Source: Aspidiotus rigidus
Lineage: Eukaryota > Arthropoda > Insecta > Hemiptera > Diaspididae
DNA length: 64,000 nt
Assembly: GCA_035079385.1 (NCBI GenBank)
Contig: JAVHKY010000048.1
Span: 1,429,501 to 1,493,500, forward strand
Direction of reading: 5' to 3'
A program made the translations under genes and the position numbers. Positions 23,210-35,611 of this stretch are shown piece after piece. Positions within the stretch are counted from its first letter, which is position 1, and each line of letters opens with the position of its first letter. The notes under the pieces were generated by a model. That model searched no databases, was not told the origin of the DNA, and saw only the letters and a program-made list of their open reading frames with translations.

Positions 23210-23533
23210 GTTTCAACAAGAGAGTTGATTTGTCTCACTCGATTGGAAACAAATTCTTTAAGATGTGTAGTTGGGGTTTCCACCCAATGTAAGACGATTG
23301 TCGAATCTGAGAATAAAAATAATTTTTTTAAACACGTACACGAAATGTATGACATTATGCAATTGATTTGCGTGGTAAAAGTGCGACTTTTTTGGTGAGA
23401 GCATAAACAGTTGAATAATCGTCTCTGACAGTGAAATAATGATTCATTATATAATTGAGTGAAATAATAATTCCCAAAATATAATACAAACACCATTTTC
23501 GGCAACATAATGTCATACTTCCGTGTACTTTTA
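23185..23533 (-). pseudogene. BEL/Pao RNase H C-terminal part
   Basis: FLFSDSTIVLHWVETPTTHL followed by KEFVSNRVRQINSLVETW is the standard BEL/Pao block with the catalytic Asp (SDST). It is separated from the first half of RNase H (GFCDASTKAYSAVIYARTL at about 23820-23890) by an inserted small inverted-repeat element and by frameshifts. Confidence 0.75.
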
Positions 23534-23681
23534 TAAAAAAATAGGGTATAGCACACGTATGAGAAGTGCGCGATATGATTCGTCAGTTCGCTTCACTCGC
23601 CGTTCCGGCTCGTTTCGCGAATCATCAGACTCGTCAACAATCGTGCACTTCTCACACTAGTACTATAATATACTATTTTTC
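23534..23681. mobile_element. Small MITE inserted in the BEL/Pao RNase H
   Basis: The outer arms AAAAAATAGGGTATA and TATACTATTTTTC pair imperfectly. Inside them, GAGAAGTGCGCGAT pairs with ATCGTGCACTTCTC, and ATGATTCG pairs with CGAATCAT, all around a GC-rich centre. The roughly 148 bp hairpin interrupts an otherwise readable RNase H and carries no coding capacity. Confidence 0.6.
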
Positions 23682-23808
23682 TATCGATTTTTAAGACCTT
23701 CGCTACCCTAGTGATTAATTTCGCTAAAAGAAGAGCAGCCATTAGCTCAAGGCGAGGAATTGTGAGTTCTTTTTAGTGGCGCGACTCTCGCTTTTGCACA
23801 TACGAATT

Positions 23809-24933
23809 TTACGTACCGATCAAATTTTCGCGATTTAACGTACGCGCGTATATAACCGCACTATACGCTTTTGTCGACGCGTCGCAAAATCCGATTAGTT
23901 GAAAATCCTTCACATCATCAAATTTTGAGTACCGCCGAGGGATCGAAAAGGAGGACAAATTACGAGTGTTTAACAAATAGTTTTTAAACCGAATTGATAA
24001 TTCATGACTATAACGCGATCGTCCCATTTCAATTCTTCACGCCATAAGTCTTGAAGTAATATTTTGGTACGAATAACTACTGAACTCAAAATTCCGACGA
24101 CGTCGAATATTTTTGAAATTTCTGCTGATATCACTCGTTTTGTAACATTGATTGGTAGTTCATCCAAATTAAACGACACTGAGAATGTGTCTTCATGATG
24201 ATGCCAGACGTGTCGAAGGACGTGAACAAATGATTCAGATCCAATAATTCGCGCCTCCGATTTGGCGACAAGTTTTTCATCAACAGATTTAATAAAGGTT
24301 TGCGAGTTGCTCTGATACTTCCTTAAGGAAAAATGATAATTTTTAAACGTATCATGAATTCCTTTTTGTAATTGAAGAGCGCTGGCGACGTCTTGATGAC
24401 CAGTCATTAAGTCATCCACATAGAAGTGTCCACAAATAGCTTGGGCAACCTCGGTTAATGACGATTCTACCTGTTTAGCAATATGTTGTAAACATTTGGT
24501 GGCACGATATGGGGCCGAACGTGTTCCATGTGTTGTGGTATTCAATTCATATTGTTCAATTTCAGCCAGTGGATCGGACGGCCATAAGATGCGTTGAAAT
24601 TTTCGTTGATTTAGATCGATCAATACCATGCGAAACATTTTTTCGACGTCCGCGACGAAAGCAATTATATACGAGCGATAACGAAGAATATGATCAAACA
24701 ATTCTGCTTGAATAGTAGGACCGAGATATAAACAATTTGTTAAGCGACATTCCAGATAGATCTACGGAAGAGGCGTTAAAAACGACGCGGTACTTTGTGG
24801 TGGTACTAGACGGACGACTAATTATGATGATGGGATATAATACAAAGGGGTTAAATAAATTTCTTCTTTCGACAGTTTTCTCATGTGACCTAAATTCTTG
24901 TATTCGGTCATAAATTCTTGGTAAGCGTTCCAA
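23809..24933 (-). pseudogene. BEL/Pao reverse transcriptase and start of RNase H
   Basis: 24933-24694 carries the N-terminal block STTTKYRVVFNASSVDLSGM and SLNKLF. 24701-23970 carries VADVEKMFRMVLI (first Asp region), CGHFYVDDLMTGH (active site YVDD intact) and ISKIFDVVGILSSVVIRTKI (connection). 24027-23809 carries SIPRRYSKFDDVKDFQLIGF and CDASTKAYSAVIYARTL (first RNase H Asp). At least two frameshifts separate the pieces, so it cannot be translated as one protein. Confidence 0.85.
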
Positions 24934-25254
24934 GTTAGCTTTGGAGTATGGCGTTCAGTTTTCAGTAAGACTCGTAATGCGCGATTATATGATCCTTTCA
25001 AATTTACAATCGAATGTTTTGCTAGAAGATCTACAATTAGACGACCTTCTTCATTTCAAGTAATGGTTTTTTCAAACGTTTTTTCAATGTGTTGAATTTC
25101 ACTCAACTCTTTGACTTTTGACGTAAGATTATTTTCAGTCATCTCTTCTATTTCCTAAAACTTACGGAGCTGATCGTTGATTTCAATTCAAGTCAACCCT
25201 GTATATTTTTTGGTGGTTAAAAAATCCGTTTTCCACATTCCGGATACAATATAA

Positions 25255-25518
25255 TTATCCAAATTTTGTATTTCTTAAAGTTAAATTTTCGTGGAAAATA
25301 CGTTCATCTTCCAGAAAATATTCATAATATTCTACTCCTAAAATAATATCGACGTCAAAATACGGTAAGTCAGTTTCAGCATAGTTTAGATTTTTAGGAA
25401 GTTCTTTTTTGATCTCCCTCATATGCGATAATAAAGAATATGGGGTTTCTGGAATTACTTCCGCGCAAAGCGCAACTTGAAAGTCAGAAAACCTAGATTT
25501 TAGGACTAAGTTCTGCAA
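25255..25518 (-). pseudogene. BEL/Pao protease-domain fragment
   Basis: Reads LKSRFSDFQVALCAEVIPE..., DLPYFDVDIILGVEYYEYFL, TLRNTKFG. This is the second half of the Pao retropepsin-like domain (DUF1758), with the IDILIG-type strand and the final NTxFG. The catalytic DSG part further upstream is decayed. Confidence 0.7.
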
Positions 25519-25657
25519 CTTTATCGAGAGTTATTGGATTCTTAATTGTGACACCACACAACGTTGTCACATTTTTGTTGAGAAACGTAGGAACTTTATT
25601 ATGTGAGATGAAATTTTCGGTAGCTAGCACGGGTTCAGAACAAGGATCGAGTAAAAA

Positions 25658-25924
25658 TCAAGCAAGTACATAATTACCGTTCAGAAGAAACTTGCATACA
25701 GCAGTTCCTAAGATGCTGACTTGATCGCCGTTAAAGTACTTCGACATCAGACTCCCTTTAACGACAGAATTCTGAGAGGGAGGAGAGGGAGGCGAAGAAG
25801 TCGACGATTTAGAAATGTGATTCTCTGATGTAACTGATGGATTTCCAGGAGACGAAGACATAGAAGAATCGCGATGTAACAAAAAGTTATGACGACCATT
25901 GCACTTCCAACAGTTATTACGCGA

Positions 25925-25925
<1 letters not shown>
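25658..25925 (-). pseudogene. BEL/Pao gag C-terminus, second zinc knuckle
   Basis: Minus strand from 25925 reads NCWKCNGRHNFLLHRDSS, the CxxCxxxH...H knuckle that ends BEL/Pao Gag. A Ser/Pro-rich linker and GDQVSILGTAVCKFLLNGNY, the start of the protease region, follow. The first knuckle lies on the far side of a LINE insertion (25926-26168). Confidence 0.75.
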
Positions 25926-25986
<61 letters not shown>

Positions 25987-26168
25987 TTTTATTGAGGCTA
26001 TCCGTGCTTTACATGCTTATTCATTATTATGTTTTAATATTACTTATTCCATAACCTCGGCCCAAAAAGAGCAAAAGTTTCCTGCAGCCTATTCCATTCA
26101 TCCCTTTCTGTTGCTACCCTCCCGAAGTTTTTTGCCCCTAGAAAAGTCTCCAGGTCGTACAATCATTT
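25926..26168 (-). mobile_element. LINE 3' fragment with (TTA)n tail inserted in gag
   Basis: Minus strand from about 26120 reads ATERDEWNRLQETFALFGP, resembling the extreme C-terminus of RTE/other endonuclease-bearing LINE polymerases. A short 3' UTR and a (TTA)n tail of about 20 units (plus-strand TAA, 25926-25985) follow. It splits the BEL/Pao gag between its two zinc knuckles. The exact right edge and a target duplication were not resolved. Confidence 0.6.
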
Positions 26169-27377
26169 TATTGGTGAAATGGATTGAAACACTTCAAACA
26201 TAGTCTATTACGTTTTACAACGTTAAAACAATATTTTTCAATTTCGAACATTGATTTACATAGTGAGATTCACTACACACAACGCACTTTGGTTTTCGCG
26301 ACGAAGAAGAGACGACGAGAACTCTTTTTTCGACCACTTTATCACTTTTTTCTTTTTTATTATTTTTATCCCCGAACGAGACTTTATTAGACAACGCACT
26401 TTTAGAGTGAGGTTCAAATTTGCGATCTTCAGTGACAAACGAACGAACCTGTAGAAACTTCTGTAACTCTTCATATTTTGGATAAACTTTAGACGAAGTG
26501 ACTGTATTTTCCTAATCTCTAGCAGTATTTGGGTCAAGACGGTTTCTTATCCAATAAGCGATAAATTTCGAAAAAGTTTCATCAATATTTTCAAGCATAT
26601 AGCTTGTAAGCCGCGAATAATAATGTCAACTTGATCGAGAATTTTTCGAATTTCACTTTCATTTTTAATTGGCTCCAAGTTGCAAAATTTTTTAAAAAGT
26701 TTCCGAACTACACTACGAGGATTATTGTAACGCGATAAAAGATACGACCATGCTTCACCATAGGACTGATCTTTGTACTCAAAATCGCGAATCATTTCAC
26801 CAGTGGAATCAGTTAACGCACTTTTTAAATAATACGTATAATTTTTGAACAGGTTTTCTATCATCGTTATTGTGCACGAGATTTTCGAATAACCGACGGA
26901 AATTGTTGAAAGCTAAAATATCTCCGTCGAACTTGGGCACATTTATTTTGGGTAACTTAGTAAAATTGGGTGGCGGATGAACTGCCAATGAGCGGTTCAA
27001 TAAGGATGGGGATTTGTTAACACCCGGTAACAACAATTGCCGCGATTCCTCAGCTAGAATGGTTTTTCTGAAATACCTTATTTTTGCTTCAACAGTGAAA
27101 AGCAATCGTTAATAATTGGGAGATTTCTTCCATGAGGTCAGTCTCGAAGCTTGCAAAGTTTTGCAAAGTTTTCATCGGTATCGTCGGCCAGCATGAACAT
27201 TTCTTCAGTTATGGAGGTAAATTTGGCCCGAATTTCATTAAACTCGAGTAACATAACTTCTAATTTACTTAAATTCTCAAAGTCTAACGTTTTTCGCGAA
27301 TATAAATTATTCTATTGTCCCTGTATGGAATTTAAATGTCTCTTAGAGAGTCGTTTGGACTTCAATAGAGCGTCCAT
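26169..27377 (-). pseudogene. BEL/Pao gag
   Basis: A start codon at 27377-27375 opens MDALLKSKRLSKRHLNSIQG, followed by an in-frame stop and then SRKTLDFENLSKLEVMLLEF. Next come LPKINVPKFDGDILAFNNFR (the DUF1759 block) at about 26960-26860 and LKSALTDSTGEMIRDFEYKD with YGEAWSYLLSRYNN at 26830-26700. The first knuckle CVVCSESHYVNQC is at about 26255-26295, and LCLKCFNPFH is at about 26175-26205. Several frameshifts break the frame. Confidence 0.8.
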
Positions 27378-27674
27378 GCTGACTACCACAGACAAACACG
27401 AGCGAGATAACGAAACACAATGAAACATACATAACGAACAGCCGGACAAAACCAGGAAGACGTGAATGCGGAAATTGTTTTTTAATGGTTTTTAGAATGA
27501 TTTTTCAAAACTGGTGAGTCCGGAAGACCAAAAATGATAGCGACAAATTACGCTAGTTTCAACGATTTTTAATTTGTATGTAATTTTTACATTCGAACGA
27601 GGAACATTCAATTTTTATATGTACCTATACGATTTTTACATGCGAGCAATAAACAAGATATATTTTGAAAATTT
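27378..27674. other. Upstream of BEL/Pao gag, no LTR resolved
   Basis: This is where the 5' leader and 5' LTR of the BEL/Pao element would lie. With no second LTR copy at the truncated 3' end, I cannot delimit it. Confidence 0.3.
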
Positions 27675-28889
<1,215 letters not shown>

Positions 28890-29317
28890 CGCTTGTGTGT
28901 CGCATGTGCAGCACCGCCCGTCATCCATAATGGAGTAGGTGCGGGTTGCGTATGCATTTAATATTGTTTCCTCCAACACCGGAATCGACCCTTTCGGGTA
29001 TAACTTCAGTGAAGGAGGAATCTCCTACGCGAACCCCCTCTTCTACTCGGCAACTGCCAAGTTGCTTTGGCAACCGCCAAGCTGCGATGCCCCCCTGGCA
29101 CGCACAAAAAGAACAGCACTAGAGAACACACTCACATCACAAAAACGACACTATCACATCACATCAGGCGTAATAAGTCGCTGTTGCGTGAATCTCACTG
29201 TATGGTGCTCGTTAGACATATTCGTATGAACAGTGAACGTACCGTAGTAAGTTCACCGGAATAGAGGACGCGGGGCAACCATATAAACGCGGGATTCTTT
29301 CAACAACTATAAAGGCC

Positions 29318-32300
29318 CTAACAATCTGGATGGTATCCTTCTTCCTCTTCTTCCTGCAGATCTGGATGTTGATGGTACACAGGTGTTGAGTAGGCCATAG
29401 CGTGGTTCTGCATTTGCCTATTCCATTCCTGGTCCATCTTCCTCTTCATGATGGTGGCCGCAAATGCAGACACCTGGTTCCATGCTTCTTCGGAACCTAG
29501 CATGGTGGGTACCAGGCTACTCGGGTCGAGCGCTTCATCTACCCCGATCTCTTGGAGAGACCGACTAAGCTCGTCCCGCTCACGCCTCCACGCCTCACAC
29601 TCAAATAAGGTGTGTTGTGGTCCATCATCCCGCCCTTGGTTACAGTGCGAACACGTTGCCTGCTCAACTTTCCTTAACTTCTCGTGAAGGTACTTGTTGA
29701 AGCAGCCATGGCCGCTTAACACCTGCGTCAGGTGAAAGTTCAGCTGACCATGGTGTCGGTTCATCCACTCATCAAGGTCGCGTATTAGCACACGGGTTGT
29801 CCATGTACCCAGCTCACTCTGGGCAATTCTTGCTTTCCACTTTACAAGCAAGGAGCGCCTGGCCTCCTGCTTGACCCGTAAAGCTTCTCGGTTGGTCGTT
29901 GTTCTCTTCTTTGCTTCGAACACCACCGCTCTCTCCTCAGCAAGGAGCTCAATTGGTGGTGAACGTGCTAATACACAAAGAGCCTCCGTCGAGACAGTGC
30001 GGTAGGCACTAACACACCTCAGCGCAGTTCTTCGTTGGATCTTTACCATCTCTCTTCTTCGGTATGGTGTCTTCGTGCAGTCGGCCCATACTGGTGCACC
30101 ATATAGGAGGATCGACAAGGCGGTGCTCATCATGATCCTTCTCCTTGCTTCTCTCGGTCCTCCCAGGTTCCTCATAAGGCGGCTTAGGTATCCAACTACC
30201 CGGCCCGCCTTTTCCGCTGCCATCAGGAAATGGTGCCTGAAGCTCAGCGTTGAGTCAAACCAGATGCCCAGGTATTTCATTTGCTTCTTGGTTTCAATTT
30301 CCACACCTCGCAGGCGAAAGGTGGGTGGCTTGAACTTCCGACGGGTCGTGAATAAAATGGCCTCCGTCTTACTTGCTGCTAGTTCAAGTCCAGCCGACTC
30401 TATCCAACGCGTCACATCCTCTAGGGCTCGGTTTACCCTGCTCTCCACCGCTACAGTTGTTTTGGCGGTGCATACCACCAGGGTGTCATCCGCATAGCAG
30501 ATAAGCTTAACCCCCGGTGGCAGCTTCACCTTAAAGATTCCGTTAAATGCGACGCACCACAAAAGCGGCCCAAGGACCGACCCCTGCGGCACCCCACAAG
30601 TAACAGGGCGCTTTACTGTACCAGCAGACGTCTCTGCTTGGATTTCACGGCAGCTAAGATAGCTGCTGATCATCCTGAGCAGGTATGCGGGCACTCCTGC
30701 GTTCACAAGAGCTTCCAATATCATCTTCCATGGAATTGAATTGAACGCATTTCTTATGTCGAGGCTGACGGCTGCGCAAAACTGGCGCATATCAATCGCT
30801 GACTTGGCTATCCTCTTCAGCCGGATCCCAGCATCTGATGTGCAGCGTCCAGTTTGAAAACCATACTGGCTATCAGAGATTATATCTCTTTCCTTCAGAT
30901 AGCTCTCCAAACGATTGGCTATCACTCTTTCTAGAAGTTTCCCAACATTGTCTAGCAGACAAAGTGGACGATAAGAGGATGGTAGACCAGGTGGTTTATC
31001 CTTCTTATCAATCAACGCTAGCCTGGCTTTCTTCCATCGCACAGGGAACAGTCCCCCAACAATTGCCGCATTGAATGTATCAACAAGCAGTGCTGGGTCA
31101 ACTGAATGTATGGCGCTCCAGACTGGATTTGGAATCTCATCCGGGCCTGGAGCCTTCCAATACTTACCCCGCAGTCTATTGACTGCTGCATCAACCTCCT
31201 CGGTGCCTAGGAGGGATATACCATCCTCTTCTACTATTGGTAGCGTTACCATTGGTGGTGGCTGCTGTGGGAACAAGCCATCAATGATTTAACCCACAAC
31301 ATCCGGCTCCATTCGGCTCATTGCTGAGAGGCCTTTGAGCTTCTTCAGCACTAACTTATAAGGCTTTCCAAATGGGTCGTCATCTGCCATCTCACATAGC
31401 TCTCGCCATGCAGCACTCTTGCTGTCCTTGATGGCCTTCTTCAGCCTTTTACGAGCCAGCTGGTATTCAGGTGCAACCGCCCGCACCCCTTCGCGGCCAC
31501 TACTACGCTGGTATATCCGGCGCTGACGGTTGCACTCTTTTCTCAATTCGGCAATCTTGTTGGTCCACCAGTAAACAGCCCTCCTCTTCTTTGGTGGACC
31601 TTGCCTGGGCATGGCTACATCGCAAGCTTTGGTGACAGTCTTGATCATCCTCTCTGCTGCCACCTCCGCATTGCCTTCTTGCTCTTCTTCTTGATCCCAT
31701 GTGAGAGCAAGATAGCTAGCCTTCAAACGGTCGCTATTCAGCTTCCTGACGGCCCATTTTCTTACCAGCTTTTGTGGAGCAGCGACCTCAACTTCCCGGC
31801 GGATGGAGAAGCCGATACACCGGTGGTCGCTCCCAGAAAGCTCCTTGTCCAGTACCGCCCAGCCTTCTATTTTTTGTGGCTAGGCACTCTGAGGCAAAGG
31901 TGATGTCAATAATGGACCCGTATCCTTGATGCACTCGGGTAGGAGTGTTGCCGACATTGACTGTTTCCAGTCGATTGAAAGCAATCCACTCCCCCAAGGC
32001 ATACCCACGGATGTCCGTACGGCCTGATCGCCACTCTTCTGACTTGGCATTAAAATCGCCAGCCACAATGAATTTTTCACCTTGCCATCTGGACAAGCTT
32101 TCTTCTAATTTCTTCAAGAAGTCCTCAAACTCCGGGAAGGGGCGATTCGGGGAGAAGTAGCAACTATAGACAACCATGTCGGCCATCTTCACAGCAACAT
32201 ACCCCTCCCCTCTTTCAACCTCTCCCGGAGCAATTGGACACTCTGGGCAAACACCAATGGCCGCTAAGCCAGTACGGTCTGTGTACCATCCTTTTTTCCT

Positions 32301-32429
32301 CGCAACATTGTGATACTCGCTGGCAATCACAATGTGCGTTCCCTCCTCAGCTACAAACTGCCAGAGAAGATCCTGAGCCAGTTTGCAGTGCTGAAGGTTG
32401 GCCTGCAGGAACTTGAGCGTCCCTGCCAT
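29318..32429 (-). pseudogene. R1-clade ORF2: endonuclease and reverse transcriptase
   Basis: Starts at 32429, overlapping the end of ORF1. The AP-like endonuclease (32429-31870) has LKFLQANLQHCKLAQDLLW, IVIASEY, FIVAGDFNAKSEEWRS and, in the next frame, SGSDHRCIGFSI. The frame moves by one base at a T6 run (A6 in the coding strand) near 31870. The linker KKRRAVYWWTNKIAELRKEC follows, then an in-frame TAA at 31289-31291. The polymerase has KAPGPDEIPNPVW, SYRPLCLLDNVGKLLERVI, AAVSLDIRNAFNSIPW, GVPQGSVLGPLLW and ICYADDTLVV (catalytic Asps intact). The C-terminus has QVLSGHGCFNKYLHEKL and a CSHCNQ...HTLFEC zinc-like cluster. These features place it in the R1 clade. Confidence 0.9.
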
Positions 32430-34423
32430 TAGGAGGCCGTTGGTCCTCTTCGGCTGCCTAGTCGCCCTCGGGTCCTGGGCTCGGCAGCACCTATGCAGCC
32501 TTTACTGCCGACCACATGCCCTGCATCGCGGCCCTCTTCTCGGCTGCATAGTGGGCACTTTGGGTCCCGGTGGCAGTCCCGTAACAGATGCCCTTCTCCG
32601 CCGCATCTGTAGCAGCCATTGCCAACAGCTTCCCCTTGGCAAGCTGCGGCAATGTGGCCTCTTTGGAGGCACTTGAAGCAGCGGGGGGGTGCTGCATCCT
32701 TCTTCTCCAGTGAGCGGACCTTGCAGTTGCTCCACCCAATCTGGATGCTTCCGGCCTGCACTAACTTCAAGGCAGTTGGAATAGGGACCTCAGCATGAGC
32801 CATTTGGCACCCTCGGCCCATCCTCTGGACGTTGGTGATCTTCACCTCATCCGCTTCACCAATGGCTGCTGTCATTTCCTCCTTTGTTGCAGAGGCATCG
32901 ATGTTGAGGAGCAGTATCCTTGTCTTCCTCATTGGTTTGCGCACATCTGCCTTGTCACCAATGGCGACCTTCAGTTGATCAGGGAAGGTATCAGGAGCTC
33001 CTTCCAAGGTATGGCGGTATTCTAGCACCATCTCTCCCGCCTTAGTAAACCTGGTGGACAGTACTTTGACGCCAAGTGTGTCAACTGAGAGCCTTTTTCT
33101 GGCCTCTTGGATGATGTCTGTATAGCTCACGTCGTCACATTTCTTCTTGAGCACCACCGCATCGCTCCGTGGCTTCCTCTTCCTCAGCAGTTGCAGCTGC
33201 TGTTTGGTCCTCCTGTGGTGCTTATTAGCTGGCTGAGGAGGCACATTGGGGCGCCCACCCTCAGTTGCAGTAGCTTGCTGGGCGTCCTTTGTTCGATTGC
33301 GCCGGGAAACCACCTGGCTCCAAGAGGGCACATTGGAGCTGGGCGTGGCTGTCTGTGGGGACAGTTGCTGCTGGTCTCGAGGTTGCTGTTGCTGCTGCTG
33401 TTGCTGTTGCTGCAGGTGCTGCTGCTGTCGCTGTTGCTGCAGTTGCTGCTGCTGTCGCTGTTGCTGCAGTTGCTGCAGTTGCTGCAATTGCTGCGGTTTC
33501 TGCTGCTGTCGCTGCGGTTGCTGCTGCTGTTGCTGCGGTTGTCGCTGCAGTTGCTGCGCCTGCCGCAATTGCTGTGGTTGCTGCAGTTGCGGTCGCTGTG
33601 GGTGCTGCTGCTGTTGCTGCGGTTGCCGCAGTGGTTGTTGCAGTTGCTGCTTCATTTTCCGCAGCGCTTGCTGTTGTTGCTGCTGCTGGAGTTGTTGCTG
33701 TTGCTGCTGCTTTGGCGTCGGCGTCGGCGTTTCCAGTCGTCTTGACACTGACTGGCCAGTTTCAAGAGCCAAGACTTTCTTGGTAAGCTCCAAAATGCTT
33801 ACCTTCTGGGCCGCTAGCGCTGCAGCTTGTTGATCAACAAGGGTTTGGAGTTTCCGGAGCTCCTTGTCCTTGCCTTTCATTGTCATCTCAAGCTGCATGA
33901 TCTTCTGCTGAAGGCGGAAGTTCTCAGCTTTCATCTTCCCACCTGGAAGGTTTGGGATGGTGAGGTTGAGTTCCAGTGGTGCCTTTGTACCACTGGTGTC
34001 AACCTTCTTCCGCTTCCTACGGTTGGTCTCTTCAGGGGATGAGCGATAGCCCCTCTCAGGATCCTGCTCAAATTCCTGTTCGCTGTGGTCGTCTTTGGGT
34101 GAAGGTGGAGTCCTTGTCGCCTTGTTGGACTTCTTGAAGATGTGGTAAACTTTCTCTTGCTGGTGGCTATGTACCGGTGTACTAGTAGCAATCCCGCCCC
34201 CTTCGGGCACTATCTTGTCTACCATAGCTGTGGTGTAAGCCTCGTCTTGGTCCACCTTGGCACTGTTGTTTGACTCATCATATGATTTGGGGACGATACC
34301 CCCCGACCCCTCGCCGCCTGAGCGCATCAGCGTGGGGAGCCGGTTTGCCGAATCCGAATCGGCACCAATATCTTCGTCTTTCGTCATCTTCATCTGGAAT
34401 AGAGTTGCAGTGTGAGGCGTCAT
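32429..34423 (-). CDS. R1-clade ORF1 (Gag-like) with polyQ tract and three CCHC knuckles
   Basis: 664 codons, uninterrupted. The N-terminus is acidic and Ser-rich. A coiled-coil-like segment (FRLQQKIMQLEMTMKGKDKE) comes at about residues 165-220. A Gln-dominated tract of roughly 130 residues (about 33360-33720) follows. An RRM-like core (about residues 460-580) leads to knuckles starting CFKCLQRGHIAAAC, CYRCGGEGHLLRDC and CPLCSREEGRDAGH. Such proteins bind element RNA and form the RNP. The start at 34423 is the first ATG of this frame; an overlapping frame (34553-34278, starting MENSDNENPVIAVRC) may be an upstream N-terminus lost by frameshift. The Gln tract reads as Leu/Ala/Cys-rich frames on the other strand, which are shadows. 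Confidence 0.85.
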   Translation of the reverse strand: MTPHTATLFQMKMTKDEDIGADSDSANRLPTLMRSGGEGSGGIVPKSYDESNNSAKVDQDEAYTTAMVDKIVPEGGGIATSTPVHSHQQEKVYHIFKKSNKATRTPPSPKDDHSEQEFEQDPERGYRSSPEETNRRKRKKVDTSGTKAPLELNLTIPNLPGGKMKAENFRLQQKIMQLEMTMKGKDKELRKLQTLVDQQAAALAAQKVSILELTKKVLALETGQSVSRRLETPTPTPKQQQQQQLQQQQQQQALRKMKQQLQQPLRQPQQQQQHPQRPQLQQPQQLRQAQQLQRQPQQQQQQPQRQQQKPQQLQQLQQLQQQRQQQQLQQQRQQQHLQQQQQQQQQQPRDQQQLSPQTATPSSNVPSWSQVVSRRNRTKDAQQATATEGGRPNVPPQPANKHHRRTKQQLQLLRKRKPRSDAVVLKKKCDDVSYTDIIQEARKRLSVDTLGVKVLSTRFTKAGEMVLEYRHTLEGAPDTFPDQLKVAIGDKADVRKPMRKTRILLLNIDASATKEEMTAAIGEADEVKITNVQRMGRGCQMAHAEVPIPTALKLVQAGSIQIGWSNCKVRSLEKKDAAPPRCFKCLQRGHIAAACQGEAVGNGCYRCGGEGHLLRDCHRDPKCPLCSREEGRDAGHVVGSKGCIGAAEPRTRGRLGSRRGPTAS

Positions 34424-34597
34424 CTGGGAAGCTGCTTCCGCCTTCCCAGATCATCTTGCAGAACCATACTTCCCCCGCGAGCTGCTTGGTCCTCGCAGGG
34501 AAAGGCACACACCTTACGGCTATGACCGGGTTTTCATTGTCAGAGTTTTCCATCTCCTACCTAGTCACTGGAAGAAACTCCACCAATGCCAGGTAAA

Positions 34598-34740
34598 TAG
34601 AGTGGTATGGGACGTGAAGGTCCAGATGGCGATACGTAACCCCATACAAACAGGACGTGAAGGCTATGAAAGCAGTACGTAACCCCACTCATACAGGACG
34701 TGAGGGCCACCAGACAGTACGTAACCCCATACATGAAGAT
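34598..34740. repeat. Tandem repeats in the R1-element 5' UTR
   Basis: Three units of about 45-50 bp, each with AGGACGTGA(A/G)GG near one end and AGTACGTAACCCCA near the other. 5' UTR tandem repeats are common in LINEs, where they can act as promoter modules; that role is inferred here. Confidence 0.7.
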
Positions 34741-34914
34741 GATCCTGATGCAGGTGTGACTGCCTACACCAGTTGACGGTTTTCTGTCGGGGTTGTCCTT
34801 CCCTTATCCTATGAGCCCGTGCCCTAGCCTGCAAGGAGACAGGTGGTTTTTTAAAAAATTATAGGGTTTCCTTCCCTACGGTTTAATTAGCCTCGGAGTA
34901 TCCTTCTCCTAGTA

Positions 34915-35611
34915 CTCTTAGTTGCAGCGCCCCACCCGCATCCCAACAGCAACCCGCCACCAAACCATAACGCCACCAAGCGCCGACCAGAAGCAGACAG
35001 TAAGTGAAACAGTCGCAGCCAACACCTCACTATCCTCACATTCGACACTCAAGTCCAGTACCCCAGCATTCACAAGGGTACCAGACAACTCAGCTCAGTC
35101 AAGCACCACAGAAGGCACCCACCAGAGCAGCCCCAATACGCACCCACCCGGCACAGCGTAGCACCATAGAGGCACAAGACGCCGCACTATGGAGGGAACC
35201 CACCAGAGCCACCCCAATGTGCACCCTCCCGACACAAGACGCCATCCTAGTTTACAGGCCCAGCAGCGCATCCCGGGTGGCCAGCCCAGTCAGCACGCCC
35301 AGACCGCAACTACTCGCGCGAGACAGAGTTCATGTAGCAGCCCATGCGGTCAGCCTGTTCTGCCAATGAACCCCTCGATTCCAGGTGACGCACAGCCCGA
35401 GGGGTCAGCCCAGTCAATGGCACTGGAACCGGACCTCTTCATTCATTCATCATCCCACGCATTCAAATCTGTGCCGCACACTCGCCTGTCACCCCATCCA
35501 CTAACACGCCAACGCCCAGCAAAGCCACAGCCCAGAGCACGCCACCATCAGAGAACAGACGACACACCACGTAGGCCCCCCCACCGCGTCAAGGTGGTAC
35601 CTTACGGGGGA
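34915..35611 (-). other. GC-rich 5' UTR of the R1-clade element
   Basis: Unusually GC-rich for this window and rich in CACC/CCAG on the plus strand. A phrase CACCCACCAGAGC..CCCCAAT occurs at about 35117 and 35198, so part of it is tandemly duplicated. Plus-strand Pro/His-rich frames here (35004-35617) look like compositional artefacts. Confidence 0.5.

Larger units (their letters stand above)
22517..27377 (-). mobile_element. BEL/Pao LTR retrotransposon, decayed and 3'-truncated
   Basis: Minus-strand order is gag (27377-25870), protease-like region (25518-25255), reverse transcriptase (24933-23970), RNase H (24027-23185) and the start of integrase (to 22517). That order and the motifs are those of BEL/Pao elements. 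It is broken by frameshifts and stops and by insertions at 23534-23681 and 25926-26168. Integrase ends abruptly after its zinc-binding region. I could not identify LTRs. Confidence 0.85.
28890..35611 (-). mobile_element. R1-clade non-LTR retrotransposon, nearly complete
   Basis: About 6.7 kb. On the minus strand: 5' UTR with tandem repeats (35611-34424), ORF1 (34423-32429), ORF2 (32429-29318) and a 3' UTR of about 430 bp. Both ends abut TTA trinucleotide repeats: a 32 bp tract on the 5' side and 1.2 kb on the 3' side. It is GC-richer than the rest of the window. Its only evident lesions in ORF2 are one homopolymer frameshift and one nonsense codon, so it is relatively young. Confidence 0.85.

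Noticed and set aside
33107..33833. Plus-strand Leu-, Ala- and Cys-rich frames
   Set aside because: Antisense of the polyQ tract in the R1-clade ORF1, which has knuckles and a full domain order on the minus strand.
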